Part shown: positions 42,113 to 51,391 of the stretch, piece by piece
Layout of the letters: every line of letters begins with the position of its first letter
Numbering within the stretch: the first letter of the stretch is position 1
DNA from: Collinsella sp. AF25-2LB
GTDB lineage: Bacteria > Actinomycetota > Coriobacteriia > Coriobacteriales > Coriobacteriaceae
NCBI RefSeq assembly: GCF_003458415.1
Contig: NZ_QRUF01000006.1
Span: 1-64,000, forward strand
Direction: 5' to 3'
Length of the DNA: 64,000 nt
Notes under the pieces: model-generated
What the model was told of the DNA's origin: nothing
Database searches by the model: none
The model's input: the letters and a program-made list of their open reading frames with translations, nothing else
Translations under genes and position numbers: made by a program

Positions 42113-42165
42113 ATTATACTTCGGTGCGAATAATGATTATGAGAAATTATTCTCTTATGAGAATA
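42113..42165 (-). promoter_or_regulatory. modABC promoter with overlapping palindromes
   Basis: Minus-strand TATAAT at 42118-42113, about 60 bases before modA. The AT-rich DNA above it carries ATTCTC-TTAT-GAGAAT and a partly overlapping GAATAAT...ATTATTC pair. These would cover the -35 and fit a repressor such as a ModE-type or iron-type regulator, but match no consensus closely. Confidence 0.45.
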
Positions 42166-42210
42166 TAGCTTCAGGCATGCCTACAGAATGCCGTCCCCTT
42201 GGGCGCAAAT

Positions 42211-42242
42211 AAAAAGCGGAGCAGCCGTTCAGGTCGCTCCGC
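42211..42242 (-). terminator. Rho-independent terminator after the mog gene
   Basis: 7-bp GCGGAGC/GCTCCGC stem with a 13-base loop and a TTTTT tail on the minus strand, 15 bases after the stop. It separates moeA-mog from modABC. Confidence 0.8.
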
Positions 42243-42256
42243 CGCAGGTAAATCGC

Positions 42257-42736
42257 TTAGTTGGTATGTCCGCCGCCCGCTGTCATCTGAGCCGCATGCT
42301 CCAGCTGGTCCGCTATGGCCTCCCAGCTTTCGCGAGCGGCCTTCGTAGAACCGGGAAAGTTTACGACAAGTGTATGACCTCGTTGCATGCAAATAGCGCG
42401 CGAGAGCATGGCGCGGCGCGTCTTGGTCATCGAGTACGCACGGATCGCCTCGGCAATACCCGGCACCTCGCGATCGCAGACGGCACGCGTCGCCTCGGGC
42501 GTCACATCGCGCATCGAAAGCCCCGTGCCGCCGCAGGTGAGCACGACATTGGCGTGGCACTCATCGGCGGCTTCCACAATAGCATCACCAATCTCGCTGA
42601 CGTCATCGCGCGCGACCACATGCGAGGCGACCGTCCATCCCTGCGCCTCGATAAGCTCCTCGAGTGCGGCACCGGCCTCGTCCTGGGCAAGGCCCCGCGT
42701 ATCCGAACACGTCACGATCGATATCTTCAGCTCCAT
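42257..42736 (-). CDS. mog: Molybdopterin adenylyltransferase (MogA/MoaB family)
   Basis: 159-residue enzyme that adenylates molybdopterin before molybdenum insertion. SIVTCSDTRGLAQDEAG is the N-terminal phosphate-binding region, and VVLTCGGTGLSMRDVTPEAT is the family signature. The start at 42736 has AGGAGG seven bases upstream; the frame extending to 42829 overlaps moeA and is not conserved. It is 10 bases after moeA, so the two are co-transcribed. MogA versus MoaB cannot be separated with certainty. Confidence 0.9.
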   Translation of the reverse strand: MELKISIVTCSDTRGLAQDEAGAALEELIEAQGWTVASHVVARDDVSEIGDAIVEAADECHANVVLTCGGTGLSMRDVTPEATRAVCDREVPGIAEAIRAYSMTKTRRAMLSRAICMQRGHTLVVNFPGSTKAARESWEAIADQLEHAAQMTAGGGHTN

Positions 42737-42746
42737 AGCATTCCTC

Positions 42747-44009
42747 CTACAACACGGCGCCCTCAGGCAGGTCGACACGCACGACATCCACGACGTCGCC
42801 CGCCTTGAGCTCGCACGGACCTTCGTCAATACGCAACAGGCAGTTGGCCCGCTGCATCGTGCCGAGCAACGCCGAATTCTGCGTCTTGGCCTCGGTCACC
42901 AACAGCTCACCGGTCTCGGAGTCGCGCAAAACCGTGGCGCGATCGAAGAAGCGGCGATGCTGTCGCTTTTTCACGCCGTGCGTGAGCGTCGCCTGCTGCA
43001 CGGGACGCGCCCCCTCGGCAAAACCGCGCATCTTGCGAATCGCCGGGCGCGCGAGCATCTCAAAGCCCACATACGCCGCCGCGGGATTGCCCGAAAGCCC
43101 CAGATACGGCTTGCCGCCGAGCAATCCAAACGTGATGGCCTTGCCCGGACGCATCGAGATGCGGTCAAACAGCACCTCGCCCTCGCGCCGGACGAGCGCC
43201 GTCACGAAATCGTAATCGCCCGCCGAGGCGCCACCGCTCGTAATGACAAAATCGCACTCCTGCACGGCACGATGCACCAGCTCGGCAATCGCCTGCTCAT
43301 CATCGGGCGCAATGCCGTAGAACACGGGCTCGGCTCCTGCATCGAGCGCCTCGGCCATCAACGCCGACGAGTTGGAATCGCGAATCTGACCGCGCGCCGG
43401 TACCTTACTCGGTGTGACCAGTTCCGTCCCCAGCGAGATAATGCCCACGCGCGGAGCGGCATGCACCTTCACGCTCGCATACCCGGCGCTCGCCAGCAAG
43501 CCGGCGCCCGCCGGTGCCACAACCTCGCCGACACGCATCACAATATCGCCGGCATGCGCCTCCTCGGCGGCAGAGCGAACGTTCTCCCCCACCTTGGCAG
43601 GCGCCGAGAACCTCACACGCGAGCCCTCGTTGCCGTCGCCATCGAGCACATCGACGATCTCGTACTTCACCACGGCATCGGCACCTTCGGGTACCGGCGC
43701 GCCCGTCATGATGCGGACCGTCTCACCCGCGCCGATTGCGCCCTCAAACACACGGCCCGCGGCCTCGTGTCCGATAACGTCGAGCGTCACCGGCGCCTCG
43801 CCAGATGCCCGCGCCAAGTCCGACGAGCGCACGGCATATCCGTCCATAGCGCTGTTGGCAAACGGCGAGATGTCGATATCGGCCACCGCATCCTCGGCCA
43901 AGGGAAGACCGACGGCCTGCCACACGGGAATCTCGACGACTTCGGTGCGATTCACGTGCGACAAGACGATCGCCTGTGCGTCCTCCAACGGAATGAGTTT
44001 CTCAGCCAT
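42747..44009 (-). CDS. moeA: Molybdopterin molybdenumtransferase MoeA
   Basis: 420-residue enzyme that inserts molybdate into adenylated molybdopterin. Domain I/II motifs FANSAMDGYAVRSSDL and RIMTGAPVPEGADAVVKYE, domain III SGGASAGDYDFVTALV and FGLLGGKPYLGLSGNPAAAY, and a C-terminal beta-barrel are all present. The ATG at 44009 has GAGGTG upstream; a start five codons earlier is less likely. First of the moeA-mog operon. Confidence 0.95.
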   Translation of the reverse strand: MAEKLIPLEDAQAIVLSHVNRTEVVEIPVWQAVGLPLAEDAVADIDISPFANSAMDGYAVRSSDLARASGEAPVTLDVIGHEAAGRVFEGAIGAGETVRIMTGAPVPEGADAVVKYEIVDVLDGDGNEGSRVRFSAPAKVGENVRSAAEEAHAGDIVMRVGEVVAPAGAGLLASAGYASVKVHAAPRVGIISLGTELVTPSKVPARGQIRDSNSSALMAEALDAGAEPVFYGIAPDDEQAIAELVHRAVQECDFVITSGGASAGDYDFVTALVRREGEVLFDRISMRPGKAITFGLLGGKPYLGLSGNPAAAYVGFEMLARPAIRKMRGFAEGARPVQQATLTHGVKKRQHRRFFDRATVLRDSETGELLVTEAKTQNSALLGTMQRANCLLRIDEGPCELKAGDVVDVVRVDLPEGAVL

Positions 44010-44067
44010 ATGCACCTCTAGCATGCTGCGGCGCGCAACAAAAGCGCCGATTCTTTATGTTTATCTC

Positions 44068-44073
44068 AGTATA
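44068..44073 (-). promoter_or_regulatory. Candidate -10 box of moeA-mog
   Basis: Minus-strand TATACT about 60 bases before the moeA ATG; a partial -35 (TCTTGA) lies 16 bases upstream. Confidence 0.4.
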
Positions 44074-44185
44074 ATCCCTCGCCGCCTGCTCAAGACCTGG
44101 CCCGCGGCCGCGAATACATCTGTCGGCCGCAAGCCGCGAAACAATACCAAAACCAACCTGCCGGTTTGTCACGTATGGCACGTTC

Positions 44186-44191
44186 TATAAT
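44186..44191 (+). promoter_or_regulatory. -10 box of the ClC gene
   Basis: Perfect TATAAT 30 bases before the ATG. TTTGTC at a 15-base spacing is the best -35. It is divergent from moeA. Confidence 0.5.
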
Positions 44192-44220
44192 GCTCGTGTT
44201 GCAACCCAAAAGAGGAACGT

Positions 44221-45642
44221 ATGGCTTTTACCGACAAACCCGAAAGCGCAAACGAGGCGCAGGATCATTCCCAGTCGCTCGACGACGGCGGCTTTTTCTC
44301 CCTTAATGACGTCATCATGGCAGGCAGGCAACAGCTCACCCGCTCCGAGCATCTCTTGGCTGCCGACACGCGCCGCAACGCCCGCAACCTACTCGCGAGC
44401 GCCAAGTTGCTCGCGCTCGTCGTCATCGTCTCGCTCGCCATGGGCGTTGCCGCTTGGGCGTTTTTGGCCTCGCTGAATATCGCGACCGACTATCGCGAGC
44501 ACCACGCGTGGGTCTACGCATTGCTTCCCGTTGTGGGCATTGCCACCGCATGGGTGTACAAAAACCACGGCCTTGCCGCCAAACGCGGTAACAACCTGGT
44601 CATCGACTCCGCTCTGGGCACACGCCTCATCCATATGCGCATGGCCGTTCTCACCTTCGTCTGCTCCACGCTCACGCACCTAACGGGCGGGTCGGCCGGT
44701 CGCGAGGGAGCTGCGGTGCAGATTGGCGGCACCATCGCCAGCAACATCTCGAGCCTCGCCCACCTCAAAAAGCATGACCACCACGACCTCATGCTCGCCG
44801 GCATCTCGTCGGCCTTTGGCGCCGTATTCGGTTCACCCCTTGCTGGAGCTTTCTTTGGCATGGAGATGTGCTTTATCGGCAAGATCGACTACACCGCGGG
44901 CATCTACTGCCTGGTCGCCTCGTTTACCGGCTACTTTACGTCGCTTGCCTTGGGAACCGAGTACGAGGCGAATGTCATCGCCAGCGTTCCCAACATGACA
45001 CCACGGACGGTTGTCATCGTAGTCATCAGCGCCATCATCTTTGGTCTCACCGCACGTCTCTTTGCCTGGTCGGTTCGTACCGTCAAGAGCCTGTACGGCC
45101 GCTTTATCACCAATTACCTCGTTCGCGCACTCATAGGCGCACTCGTGGTTTTGGCCGCCTACGCCCTCCTCGACGCCTGGGACTACGCCGGCCTTTCCAC
45201 GTGGCTTTCCGGCGCCGGGTTTGCAGGCAACACCACCCTGGCGGACGCAGCCATCAAGTTGGTCGTCACAGCGCTTACCCTGGGCGCCGGCTTCCAAGGC
45301 GGCGAGGTCACGCCTCTGTTTGGCATCGGTGCGGCGCTCGGCGGCTGGATCGGCTGCCTCGTCGGAATCGACCCCAGCTTTCTAGCGGCGCTGGGCATGC
45401 TCGGCGTGTTCTGCGCCGGCCTCAACGTGCCCATCACCACCTGCATGATGGCCATCGACCTGTTCCACGGCACGGCCGCCGGCTTCTTCGTGATCGTGGC
45501 GTTTATCAGCTATCTCGCCGGCGGACACCGAGGCGTATATCCCGCACAGCGCATTGTCTCGCCTAAACGCCGTTCGCTTATTGTGGACGAGGGCGGCACG
45601 GTGGCAGAGGCTATCGAGCGCCACAACGACCTGATAGAGTAG
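44221..45642 (+). CDS. ClC family chloride channel/antiporter
   Basis: 473-residue integral membrane protein. The anion-filter motifs are GGSAGREGAAVQIGG (GREGP-like, about residue 158) and GAGFQGGEVTPLFGIGAALG (GxFxP-like, about residue 357). There are roughly ten helices and no C-terminal CBS domains. It moves chloride or fluoride-like anions across the membrane; the filter GREGA without the usual Pro leaves ion choice open. AAGAGG precedes the ATG. The next gene begins 88 bases after the stop. Confidence 0.88.
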   Translation: MAFTDKPESANEAQDHSQSLDDGGFFSLNDVIMAGRQQLTRSEHLLAADTRRNARNLLASAKLLALVVIVSLAMGVAAWAFLASLNIATDYREHHAWVYALLPVVGIATAWVYKNHGLAAKRGNNLVIDSALGTRLIHMRMAVLTFVCSTLTHLTGGSAGREGAAVQIGGTIASNISSLAHLKKHDHHDLMLAGISSAFGAVFGSPLAGAFFGMEMCFIGKIDYTAGIYCLVASFTGYFTSLALGTEYEANVIASVPNMTPRTVVIVVISAIIFGLTARLFAWSVRTVKSLYGRFITNYLVRALIGALVVLAAYALLDAWDYAGLSTWLSGAGFAGNTTLADAAIKLVVTALTLGAGFQGGEVTPLFGIGAALGGWIGCLVGIDPSFLAALGMLGVFCAGLNVPITTCMMAIDLFHGTAAGFFVIVAFISYLAGGHRGVYPAQRIVSPKRRSLIVDEGGTVAEAIERHNDLIE

Positions 45643-45729
45643 ACGTTAGTATTCGCCGTGCAGCCACAATCGGGAGCAATTCGACCCGAGCGCGACCGCA
45701 CCGTCACGTCATACGCCGGGAGTCGCCCC

Positions 45730-46692
45730 ATGCACGCAACTGATTTTGGTCGCACGCTCATCATCGCCAACCCAGCCGCTCAGTCGGGTGCGGCACGCGA
45801 AGTTGCCGAGCGCCTGCAACGCTTTTTGGACATGACTGCACGCGCATCCCAGTTTGACCTGGTGTTGACCGAGCGCATGGGACACGCCAAGGAGCTGGCC
45901 GCACAGGCACAGGGCTATCGCACCGTTATCGCACTCGGCGGCGACGGCGTGATTCACGAGGTCGTCAACGGGCTTATGACGCAAAAGGAGAACGCCCGCC
46001 CCGCTCTTGCCGTCCTGCCCGTGGGCTCCGGCAACGATTTTGCCCAGACGCTCGGCATCGACGATTTCTCCGGCAAGGATTTTGGCGCGCTGCTCACCTG
46101 CGAGCTGCAGCGTCAGGATATCGGGCGCATTCGCTCGTGGAGCCCTGCGAGCGGCAGCGGCGAGGCTACCGTTGAGTACTACGACCAGACGCTCTCGGTC
46201 GGCATCGATGCTGCCATCGGCCTTAGCACCACCGAGCTGCGCAAAAAGACCGGCTTGACGGGCGCGCCGCTCTACACCCTCTCGGGACTTGAGCAGTTTG
46301 GCCTACGCTATCGCAACTATCCTATGACAGTCAGCTTTGACGGCGCGCCCACAGAGCGCGTGAGGGCGATCATCATGGCGATACAGCTGGGCCCCACGTA
46401 TGGCTCGGGCTATCGCATCTGCCCCGATGCCGACCCCTGCGACGGCATACTCGACGTCTGCTACGCCTGCGGCCCCGTCCCCCGTGCGGTCGCCCTACCC
46501 ATGTTCCTTTCGGCCAAGGACGGTCACCACACCAAGCTGCCGCCGGTACGCATGCGCCGCTGCCGCCATGCCGAGTTCACCTTTGAGGAGCCCGACTACC
46601 CCATTCAGGCCGACGGCGAGCCCATCGTCGCCTCGCGCATCGAAGTCGACATCCTACCCGGCGCCCTCCAAGTCTGGCACCCCACCCGCTAG
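45730..46692 (+). CDS. Diacylglycerol/lipid kinase family protein
   Basis: 320-residue soluble lipid kinase of the DagK/YegS fold. LIIANPAAQSG at the N-terminus, the nucleotide loop VIALGGDGVIHEVVNGLM near residue 75 and LPVGSGNDFAQTLG near residue 108 are the ATP-site motifs. A beta-sandwich C-domain follows. It phosphorylates diacylglycerol or a similar lipid at the membrane. I chose the ATG at 45730 with GGGAG upstream; an earlier GTG at 45658 has no ribosome site. Confidence 0.88.
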   Translation: MHATDFGRTLIIANPAAQSGAAREVAERLQRFLDMTARASQFDLVLTERMGHAKELAAQAQGYRTVIALGGDGVIHEVVNGLMTQKENARPALAVLPVGSGNDFAQTLGIDDFSGKDFGALLTCELQRQDIGRIRSWSPASGSGEATVEYYDQTLSVGIDAAIGLSTTELRKKTGLTGAPLYTLSGLEQFGLRYRNYPMTVSFDGAPTERVRAIIMAIQLGPTYGSGYRICPDADPCDGILDVCYACGPVPRAVALPMFLSAKDGHHTKLPPVRMRRCRHAEFTFEEPDYPIQADGEPIVASRIEVDILPGALQVWHPTR

Positions 46693-46713
46693 CAAGGCCA
46701 GTGGAACAAACGA

Positions 46714-47094
46714 CTACTCGTCGCTGCCCGGCTTGCGTCGGTTGGCCTTTTTAATGGCATTGAAGTGCTTGTCATTGAGTCTGCGCTGACGAGAGCGCTG
46801 GGGCACCTTGGTCTTTACACGTCGACGCGGTGGACGTCCGCGTCGCTCGAGCTCGGCGTGCAGCTTGCGCAGGCAGCTCGCGCGATTTTGGAACTGGCTG
46901 CGGCTCTCGCGCGCCGTCACGGTAATCCCTGTGGGCACGTGCTTCATGCGCACCGCCGAGTCCGTCGTGTTCACGCCTTGTCCGCCCGGACCCGTCGCGC
47001 GAAACACCTGTACCTCGCAATCGCGCGCCAACTCTTCGGCCGCCATCGCGGCATAGCGCGCATACTCGCACCATCCCATCTTGTTCTCATCCAT
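46714..47094 (-). CDS. Stand-alone GGQ-domain release-factor-like peptidyl-tRNA hydrolase
   Basis: 126 residues comprising only the RF-1 catalytic domain: [20 protein letters not shown] near residue 38, then [19 protein letters not shown], and a basic C-terminal tail ([16 protein letters not shown]). This layout matches ArfB/YaeJ-type rescue factors or PrfH-like proteins that free stalled ribosomes; the codon-recognition domains of RF1/RF2 are absent. GGAGG precedes the ATG at 47094. It is convergent with the lipid kinase gene. Which subfamily it belongs to is uncertain. Confidence 0.82.
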   Translation of the reverse strand: MDENKMGWCEYARYAAMAAEELARDCEVQVFRATGPGGQGVNTTDSAVRMKHVPTGITVTARESRSQFQNRASCLRKLHAELERRGRPPRRRVKTKVPQRSRQRRLNDKHFNAIKKANRRKPGSDE

Positions 47095-47114
47095 ATCAAT
47101 ACCTCCCCTCATAC

Positions 47115-47151
47115 AAAAAAATGTGACAAAGGGACAGTCCCTTTGTCACAT
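47115..47151 (-). terminator. Rho-independent terminator of xpt
   Basis: Perfect 14-bp stem ATGTGACAAAGGGA/TCCCTTTGTCACAT with a minimal loop and a seven-T minus-strand tail. The stem includes the GGGACAG motif seen in several intergenic hairpins. Confidence 0.9.
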
Positions 47152-47178
47152 CGCATACCAATCGCTTGTGTTGCGCGC

Positions 47179-47757
47179 TTAGGCGAAGGTAATCTCGTCG
47201 GTATCGCAGTCCATATCGGCGATACGGGCCAGGCTCTCAACGCGGAAGCCGCGCTCGCGGAGCTTATCGCCACCGCCTTGGAAGCCCTTCTCCACCGCGA
47301 TGCCAATGCCGGCAACCTCGGCACCCGCAGCCTCGCAGATCTTGATAAGACCCTCGAGTGCGCAGCCGTTGGCCAGGAAGTCGTCGATAATCAGGACCTT
47401 GTCGCCCTCGGACAGGAAGCGCTTGCCAACGATGACCGGGTACTCCTTCTGTTTGGTAAAGGAGTAAATGGTCGTGGCATACTGCTCGCCGTCGAGGTTG
47501 ATGGACTGTGCCTTCTTGGCAAAGACCACTGGCACGCCGCCAAAGTGCTGGGCTGCAATGCAAGCCATACCAATGCCCGAAGCCTCAATCGTCAGGATCT
47601 TGTTGATCTCGACATCCTTGAACAGACGGGCCCACTCGGCGCCCATGTGGTCGAACAGCTCAACGTCGCACTGGTGGTTGAGGAAGGCATCAACCTTAAG
47701 GACGTTACCGGCCTTTACGATGCCGTCATGGCGAATACGATCCTCAAGCTCCTGCAT
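47179..47757 (-). CDS. xpt: Xanthine phosphoribosyltransferase
   Basis: 192-residue purine salvage enzyme that makes XMP from xanthine and PRPP. It starts [20 protein letters not shown] as in Firmicute Xpt, and the PRPP loop is [19 protein letters not shown] near residue 125. Length is standard. AAGGGG precedes the ATG. No purine riboswitch is visible in the 157-base upstream gap, unlike B. subtilis. Confidence 0.94.
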   Translation of the reverse strand: MQELEDRIRHDGIVKAGNVLKVDAFLNHQCDVELFDHMGAEWARLFKDVEINKILTIEASGIGMACIAAQHFGGVPVVFAKKAQSINLDGEQYATTIYSFTKQKEYPVIVGKRFLSEGDKVLIIDDFLANGCALEGLIKICEAAGAEVAGIGIAVEKGFQGGGDKLRERGFRVESLARIADMDCDTDEITFA

Positions 47758-47914
47758 GGCGCAACCCCTTCTCGCGGCAACGATACCGCGCGATTAATAA
47801 ACGTTGTTCGATAGTCTACCACGGACCGACCCCCGCCCGCCCCACAAGCCGCATCGCACCACAAACCAGTCTTTTTGGGACGGCGCGATTCGTGGCAGAC
47901 AGCCTCCCAACACG

Positions 47915-49219
47915 CTAATGACGGGCGCGTATCTTCACCAAACGCACCATGGCAAGCGCAAAGCCCACAGCGGCCACGGCCATCAACACATAGAACACCG
48001 AGCGAAAGCCGAATAGGAATACATCCGGACGGCCTGCAACAAAACTGGTCACGGCCTCGCCCATCGCCACGCTCATCTGCCCATAGAGGGTATGCGAACC
48101 TGCCGTAATACCCAGCGCCATGCCCGCATAGCGCGCCAAGCTGCCCAAGCTACCTGCAAAGCCAAGTGCCTCGCGCGGAGCCGAGCCCATGTACAGCGAG
48201 TTGTTGGGGCTCTGGAAAATCGACGTACCGCACGACATAAACGCGACGCAGCACACGATCACAGGGATAGAAGAGTGCTCGTCGAGCGTGCTTACTGCAA
48301 AGAGACCGCACACATACACGCCCAGGCCGACCGCCGTGGGACCCTCGCAGCCAACACGGTCCGAAACCGTTCCCGAAAGCGGGCCGATAAAGGCATTCAC
48401 CATCGGCAGCGCCAAAAAGAGCAGTCCGGAAATGTCAGAACCAAAGCCGTGGGCGTCCTGAAAATAGAACGGCAAAATAAACTCGGATGCGCCAATGCCA
48501 ACGAACACGATGAGCATACAGGCAAGGTTGATGGTGAAGGCCGAATTAGCAAAGCAGCGACGCGCGGCCTCCGCCAACGACATGGGGCGCTCGCCGGCCT
48601 CCGGCTTAACATGCGGCAGTGTGTAAAGCCCCACGATAAACGAGATGACGCCAATGGGCAGGTTGATGAGGAAGATGCTCTCCCAAGGAAAGCTTGCCAC
48701 CAGCATACCGCCGAGCACGGGGCCACACATCATGCCGAGGGCCACGAAAGTCGCGAGAATACCCATGGCACGGCCTCGTTCGCGCGCCGGAAACGACTCG
48801 GTGATGATACCCATGTTGTTAGCCATGGCCGCCGCGCAACCGATACCCTGAACAATGCGTGCCAGAATAAGAACCTCGAGCGAGGCCGAAAGGCCGCACA
48901 GCAGCGAACCGACCGAAAAAACGATGACGCCCAGCTGGAACACATTCACCTTGCCGCGCACGTCGCCCAGACGGCCAAACGGCAACATAGCCACGCAAGT
49001 CGCAAGCAGATACACCGAGCTCACCAGCTGGATGCGATCGAGGCCCACGCCCAGCTCCTTTTGCATCACGGGCAGCGCCACGGTCACGACGGTCGAATCC
49101 AGACACACCATAAACGTCATGATGAGCACGGTAAACAGAATCGCCCACTTGTTCTTGCCATGGGTATCGCCCTCTAGGGCAATGTGCTCGCGGCGCAGCT
49201 GCTCTGCGGTTTTCTCCAT
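47915..49219 (-). CDS. MFS transporter, DHA2-like drug/solute exporter
   Basis: 434-residue major facilitator with about 12-14 hydrophobic segments. Helix 1 has CLDSTVVTVALPVMQKELG, the loop 2-3 motif is FGRLGDVRGKV, and motif C is GPVLGGML in helix 5, all typical of DHA2 efflux pumps. The ligand is unknown. The start at 49219 has AAAGG six bases upstream; the longer frame to 49339 overlaps the metY terminator. It is monocistronic. Confidence 0.86.
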   Translation of the reverse strand: MEKTAEQLRREHIALEGDTHGKNKWAILFTVLIMTFMVCLDSTVVTVALPVMQKELGVGLDRIQLVSSVYLLATCVAMLPFGRLGDVRGKVNVFQLGVIVFSVGSLLCGLSASLEVLILARIVQGIGCAAAMANNMGIITESFPARERGRAMGILATFVALGMMCGPVLGGMLVASFPWESIFLINLPIGVISFIVGLYTLPHVKPEAGERPMSLAEAARRCFANSAFTINLACMLIVFVGIGASEFILPFYFQDAHGFGSDISGLLFLALPMVNAFIGPLSGTVSDRVGCEGPTAVGLGVYVCGLFAVSTLDEHSSIPVIVCCVAFMSCGTSIFQSPNNSLYMGSAPREALGFAGSLGSLARYAGMALGITAGSHTLYGQMSVAMGEAVTSFVAGRPDVFLFGFRSVFYVLMAVAAVGFALAMVRLVKIRARH

Positions 49220-49244
49220 ATCCATCCTTTCGAGTGGCCCAACG

Positions 49245-49294
49245 CAAAAAAACGGGGCCCCAATCGCCTGCAAACAGCCGCGATTGGGGTCCCG
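49245..49294 (-). terminator. Rho-independent terminator of the MetY-like gene
   Basis: 15-bp GC stem (GGGACCCCAATCGC/GCGATTGGGGCCCC) with an 11-base loop and a seven-T tail on the minus strand. Confidence 0.92.
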
Positions 49295-49362
49295 CCTACG
49301 GAATCGGAACGAAAGGTCGCCGAAGCTTTCTGCCAGCATCGGCGCCTTGCACGAACGCTAGC

Positions 49363-50646
49363 CTAGCACTGCTCGAGCGCCTGCTCAAGGTCGGCAATCA
49401 GGTCGGCCGTGTCCTCGAGACCGCACGACAGGCGCACCATGTCGGCGGAGATGCCACAGGCGATGAGCTCCTCATCGTTCATCTGACGATGCGTGGCATT
49501 AGCGGGATGCAGGCAGCAAGTGCGGGCGTCGGCCACGTGCGTGGCGATCTGGGCGAGCTTGAGGCTCTTCATAAAGGTCTCGGCCGCCGCGCGACCACCG
49601 TTAAAGCCAAAGCTCACAACGCCGCAGGTACCGTTGGGCATGTACTTCTGAGCCATGTCATAGTACTTGTCGCCCTCCAAACCCGGATAGCTCACAAAGC
49701 GCACCTTGGGATGGCTCTGCAGGAATTTGGCAACGGCCAGGCCGTTCTCGCAATGACGCGGCATGCGCACATGCAGGCTCTCGAGCGAGCTGTTCAGGAA
49801 GAAGGCCGCCTGAGGGTTCTGCATGGGGCCGAGGTCACGCATAAGCTGCGCGGTGGCCTTGGTAATAAAGGCGCCCTCGCGACCGAACTTCTCGGCATAG
49901 GTCACGCCGTGATAGCTCTCGTCGGGCGTGGTGAGACCCGGGAACTTGTCCGCATGGGCCATCCAGTCAAACTGGCCACGATCGACGATCACGCCACCCA
50001 GGTAGGCCGCATGGCCATCCATGTACTTAGTGGTGGAGTGCGTGACGATGTCGGCGCCCCACTCAAAGGGACGGCACATCACGGGCGTCGGGAAGGTGTT
50101 GTCGACCATCAGCGGTACGCCGTGGTCGTGCGCGGCCTTGGCAAAGCGCTCAATATCGAGCACGGCAAGGGCGGGGTTGGCGATCGTCTCGCCAAAGACG
50201 AGCTTAGTATTGGGTTCAAAGGCTGCCTCGAGCTCCTCGTCGGTGCAGTCGGGAGCAACAAACGTGCAGGTCAGACCCATGCGCTCCATAGTATGGGCGA
50301 GCAGGTTGTAGGTACCGCCGTAGATGGCAGAGCTCGCGACCACGTGATCGCCGGCACCGGCCACGTTAAAGATCGCGAGGAAATTCGCCGCCATGCCCGA
50401 GCTCGTGAGCATCGCGGCAGTGCCGCCCTCCATCTCGCAGATCTTGGCGGCAACCAAATCGCACGTAGGGTTCTGCAGACGGCTGTAGAAATAGCCCGAC
50501 TCCTCTAGGTCAAACAGCTTGCCCATGTGCTCCGACGTGTCGTACTTCCACGTGGTGGACTGGTAGATGGGCACCTGGCGCGGCTCGGCATCTCCCGGGT
50601 GATAGCCGCCCTGAACACATGTAGTACCGATGGTCTGCTCGTTCAT
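49363..50646 (-). CDS. metY: O-acetylhomoserine sulfhydrylase-type PLP enzyme
   Basis: 427-residue Cys/Met metabolism PLP enzyme that replaces the acetyl group of O-acetylhomoserine by sulphide or methanethiol. SRLQNPTCDLVAAKICEMEG, TSSGMAANFLAIF, the PLP-Lys motif THSTTKYMDGHAAYLGG near residue 208 and DARTCCLHPANATHRQM fit MetY better than MetB. GGGAG precedes the ATG. A promoter lies about 40 bases upstream. No SAM riboswitch is seen. Confidence 0.92.
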   Translation of the reverse strand: MNEQTIGTTCVQGGYHPGDAEPRQVPIYQSTTWKYDTSEHMGKLFDLEESGYFYSRLQNPTCDLVAAKICEMEGGTAAMLTSSGMAANFLAIFNVAGAGDHVVASSAIYGGTYNLLAHTMERMGLTCTFVAPDCTDEELEAAFEPNTKLVFGETIANPALAVLDIERFAKAAHDHGVPLMVDNTFPTPVMCRPFEWGADIVTHSTTKYMDGHAAYLGGVIVDRGQFDWMAHADKFPGLTTPDESYHGVTYAEKFGREGAFITKATAQLMRDLGPMQNPQAAFFLNSSLESLHVRMPRHCENGLAVAKFLQSHPKVRFVSYPGLEGDKYYDMAQKYMPNGTCGVVSFGFNGGRAAAETFMKSLKLAQIATHVADARTCCLHPANATHRQMNDEELIACGISADMVRLSCGLEDTADLIADLEQALEQC

Positions 50647-50684
50647 ATCTAGCTCCCTTGCCTGGGTTACGTTTTATTCGGTTC

Positions 50685-50713
50685 ACGATACCGCTACCCT
50701 GCACCCCTCTCAA
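50685..50713 (-). promoter_or_regulatory. Promoter of the MetY-like gene
   Basis: Minus-strand -35 TTGAGA at 50713-50708 and -10 TATCGT at 50690-50685 with a 17-base spacer, about 40 bases before the ATG. Confidence 0.5.
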
Positions 50714-50876
50714 CCCATCCCCAAGGTAGGTTATGGGACAAATTGATCCGGGGCATTTATCTCAAGCCTTGGGAATTTGCTCGACAGAGAAAAATGAGGC
50801 ATACATGAAGCTCTCGATGATTACATGCACCGTCACGGGTACCATAGGCGAGTACACCGTAACCAAGGAGACAACG

Positions 50877-51323
50877 ATGAAGCAAATCGATACGGCCCAG
50901 CTCGACATCAACGCCTGTCAGGCTCAGGCTGCCGAATACCACGCCCGCGGCTTTAACTGCGCCCAGGCCGTCGCCTGCACCCTCGCGCCTGCCGTCGGAC
51001 TCGACCCCCAGATCGCCTTTACCCTCACCGAGGGCTTTGGTGCCGGCATGGGCGGCATGACCGAAACCTGCGGCGCCATCTCGGGCGCCGTGGCCATCAT
51101 GGGCTTCGTGATGAGCGACGGCATGGAAAACCCCAAGACCAAGGGCCAGACCTACAAGCTGTCGCGCGAAATCGCCAAGCGTTTTGGCAAGAAGAACACG
51201 ACGACCGTCTGCGGCACGCTCAAGGGCATCGGATCGGACAAGGGTCCGCTCCGCAGCTGCCCCGGCTGCATCGACGATGCCGTCGAGATCGCCTGCGATG
51301 TGCTAAAACAGCTCGCCGAGTAA
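50877..51323 (+). CDS. C_GCAxxG_C_C family redox protein
   Basis: 148-residue small protein with the family's cysteines: FNCAQAVACTLAPAVGL near residue 24, GMGGMTETCGAISGAVAIMG near residue 60 (GCAxxG-like), and TVCGTLKGIGSDKGPLRSCPGCI near the end. These probably bind metal or Fe-S. The exact function is not known. AAGGAG is seven bases before the ATG at 50877. An in-frame ATG at 50805 with a weaker GAGG would add 24 residues not typical of the family. Divergent from metY. Confidence 0.82.
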   Translation: MKQIDTAQLDINACQAQAAEYHARGFNCAQAVACTLAPAVGLDPQIAFTLTEGFGAGMGGMTETCGAISGAVAIMGFVMSDGMENPKTKGQTYKLSREIAKRFGKKNTTTVCGTLKGIGSDKGPLRSCPGCIDDAVEIACDVLKQLAE

Positions 51324-51336
51324 ACGGCAGCAACAT

Positions 51337-51390
51337 AAAAACGACGGCCGGCGCTCTTGGGATTCTTCCAAAAGCACGCCGGCCGTCGTC
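51337..51390. terminator. Shared terminator between the C_GCAxxG gene and the YigZ-like gene
   Basis: Perfect 13-bp arms ACGACGGCCGGCG/CGCCGGCCGTCGT around a 23-base loop, with TTTTT after it on the minus strand. The genes converge, so it likely serves both. Confidence 0.85.
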
Positions 51391-51391
51391 G

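Noticed and set aside
47758..47914. Purine riboswitch upstream of xpt
   Set aside because: The conserved three-way junction and loop sequences of the purine aptamer are absent.
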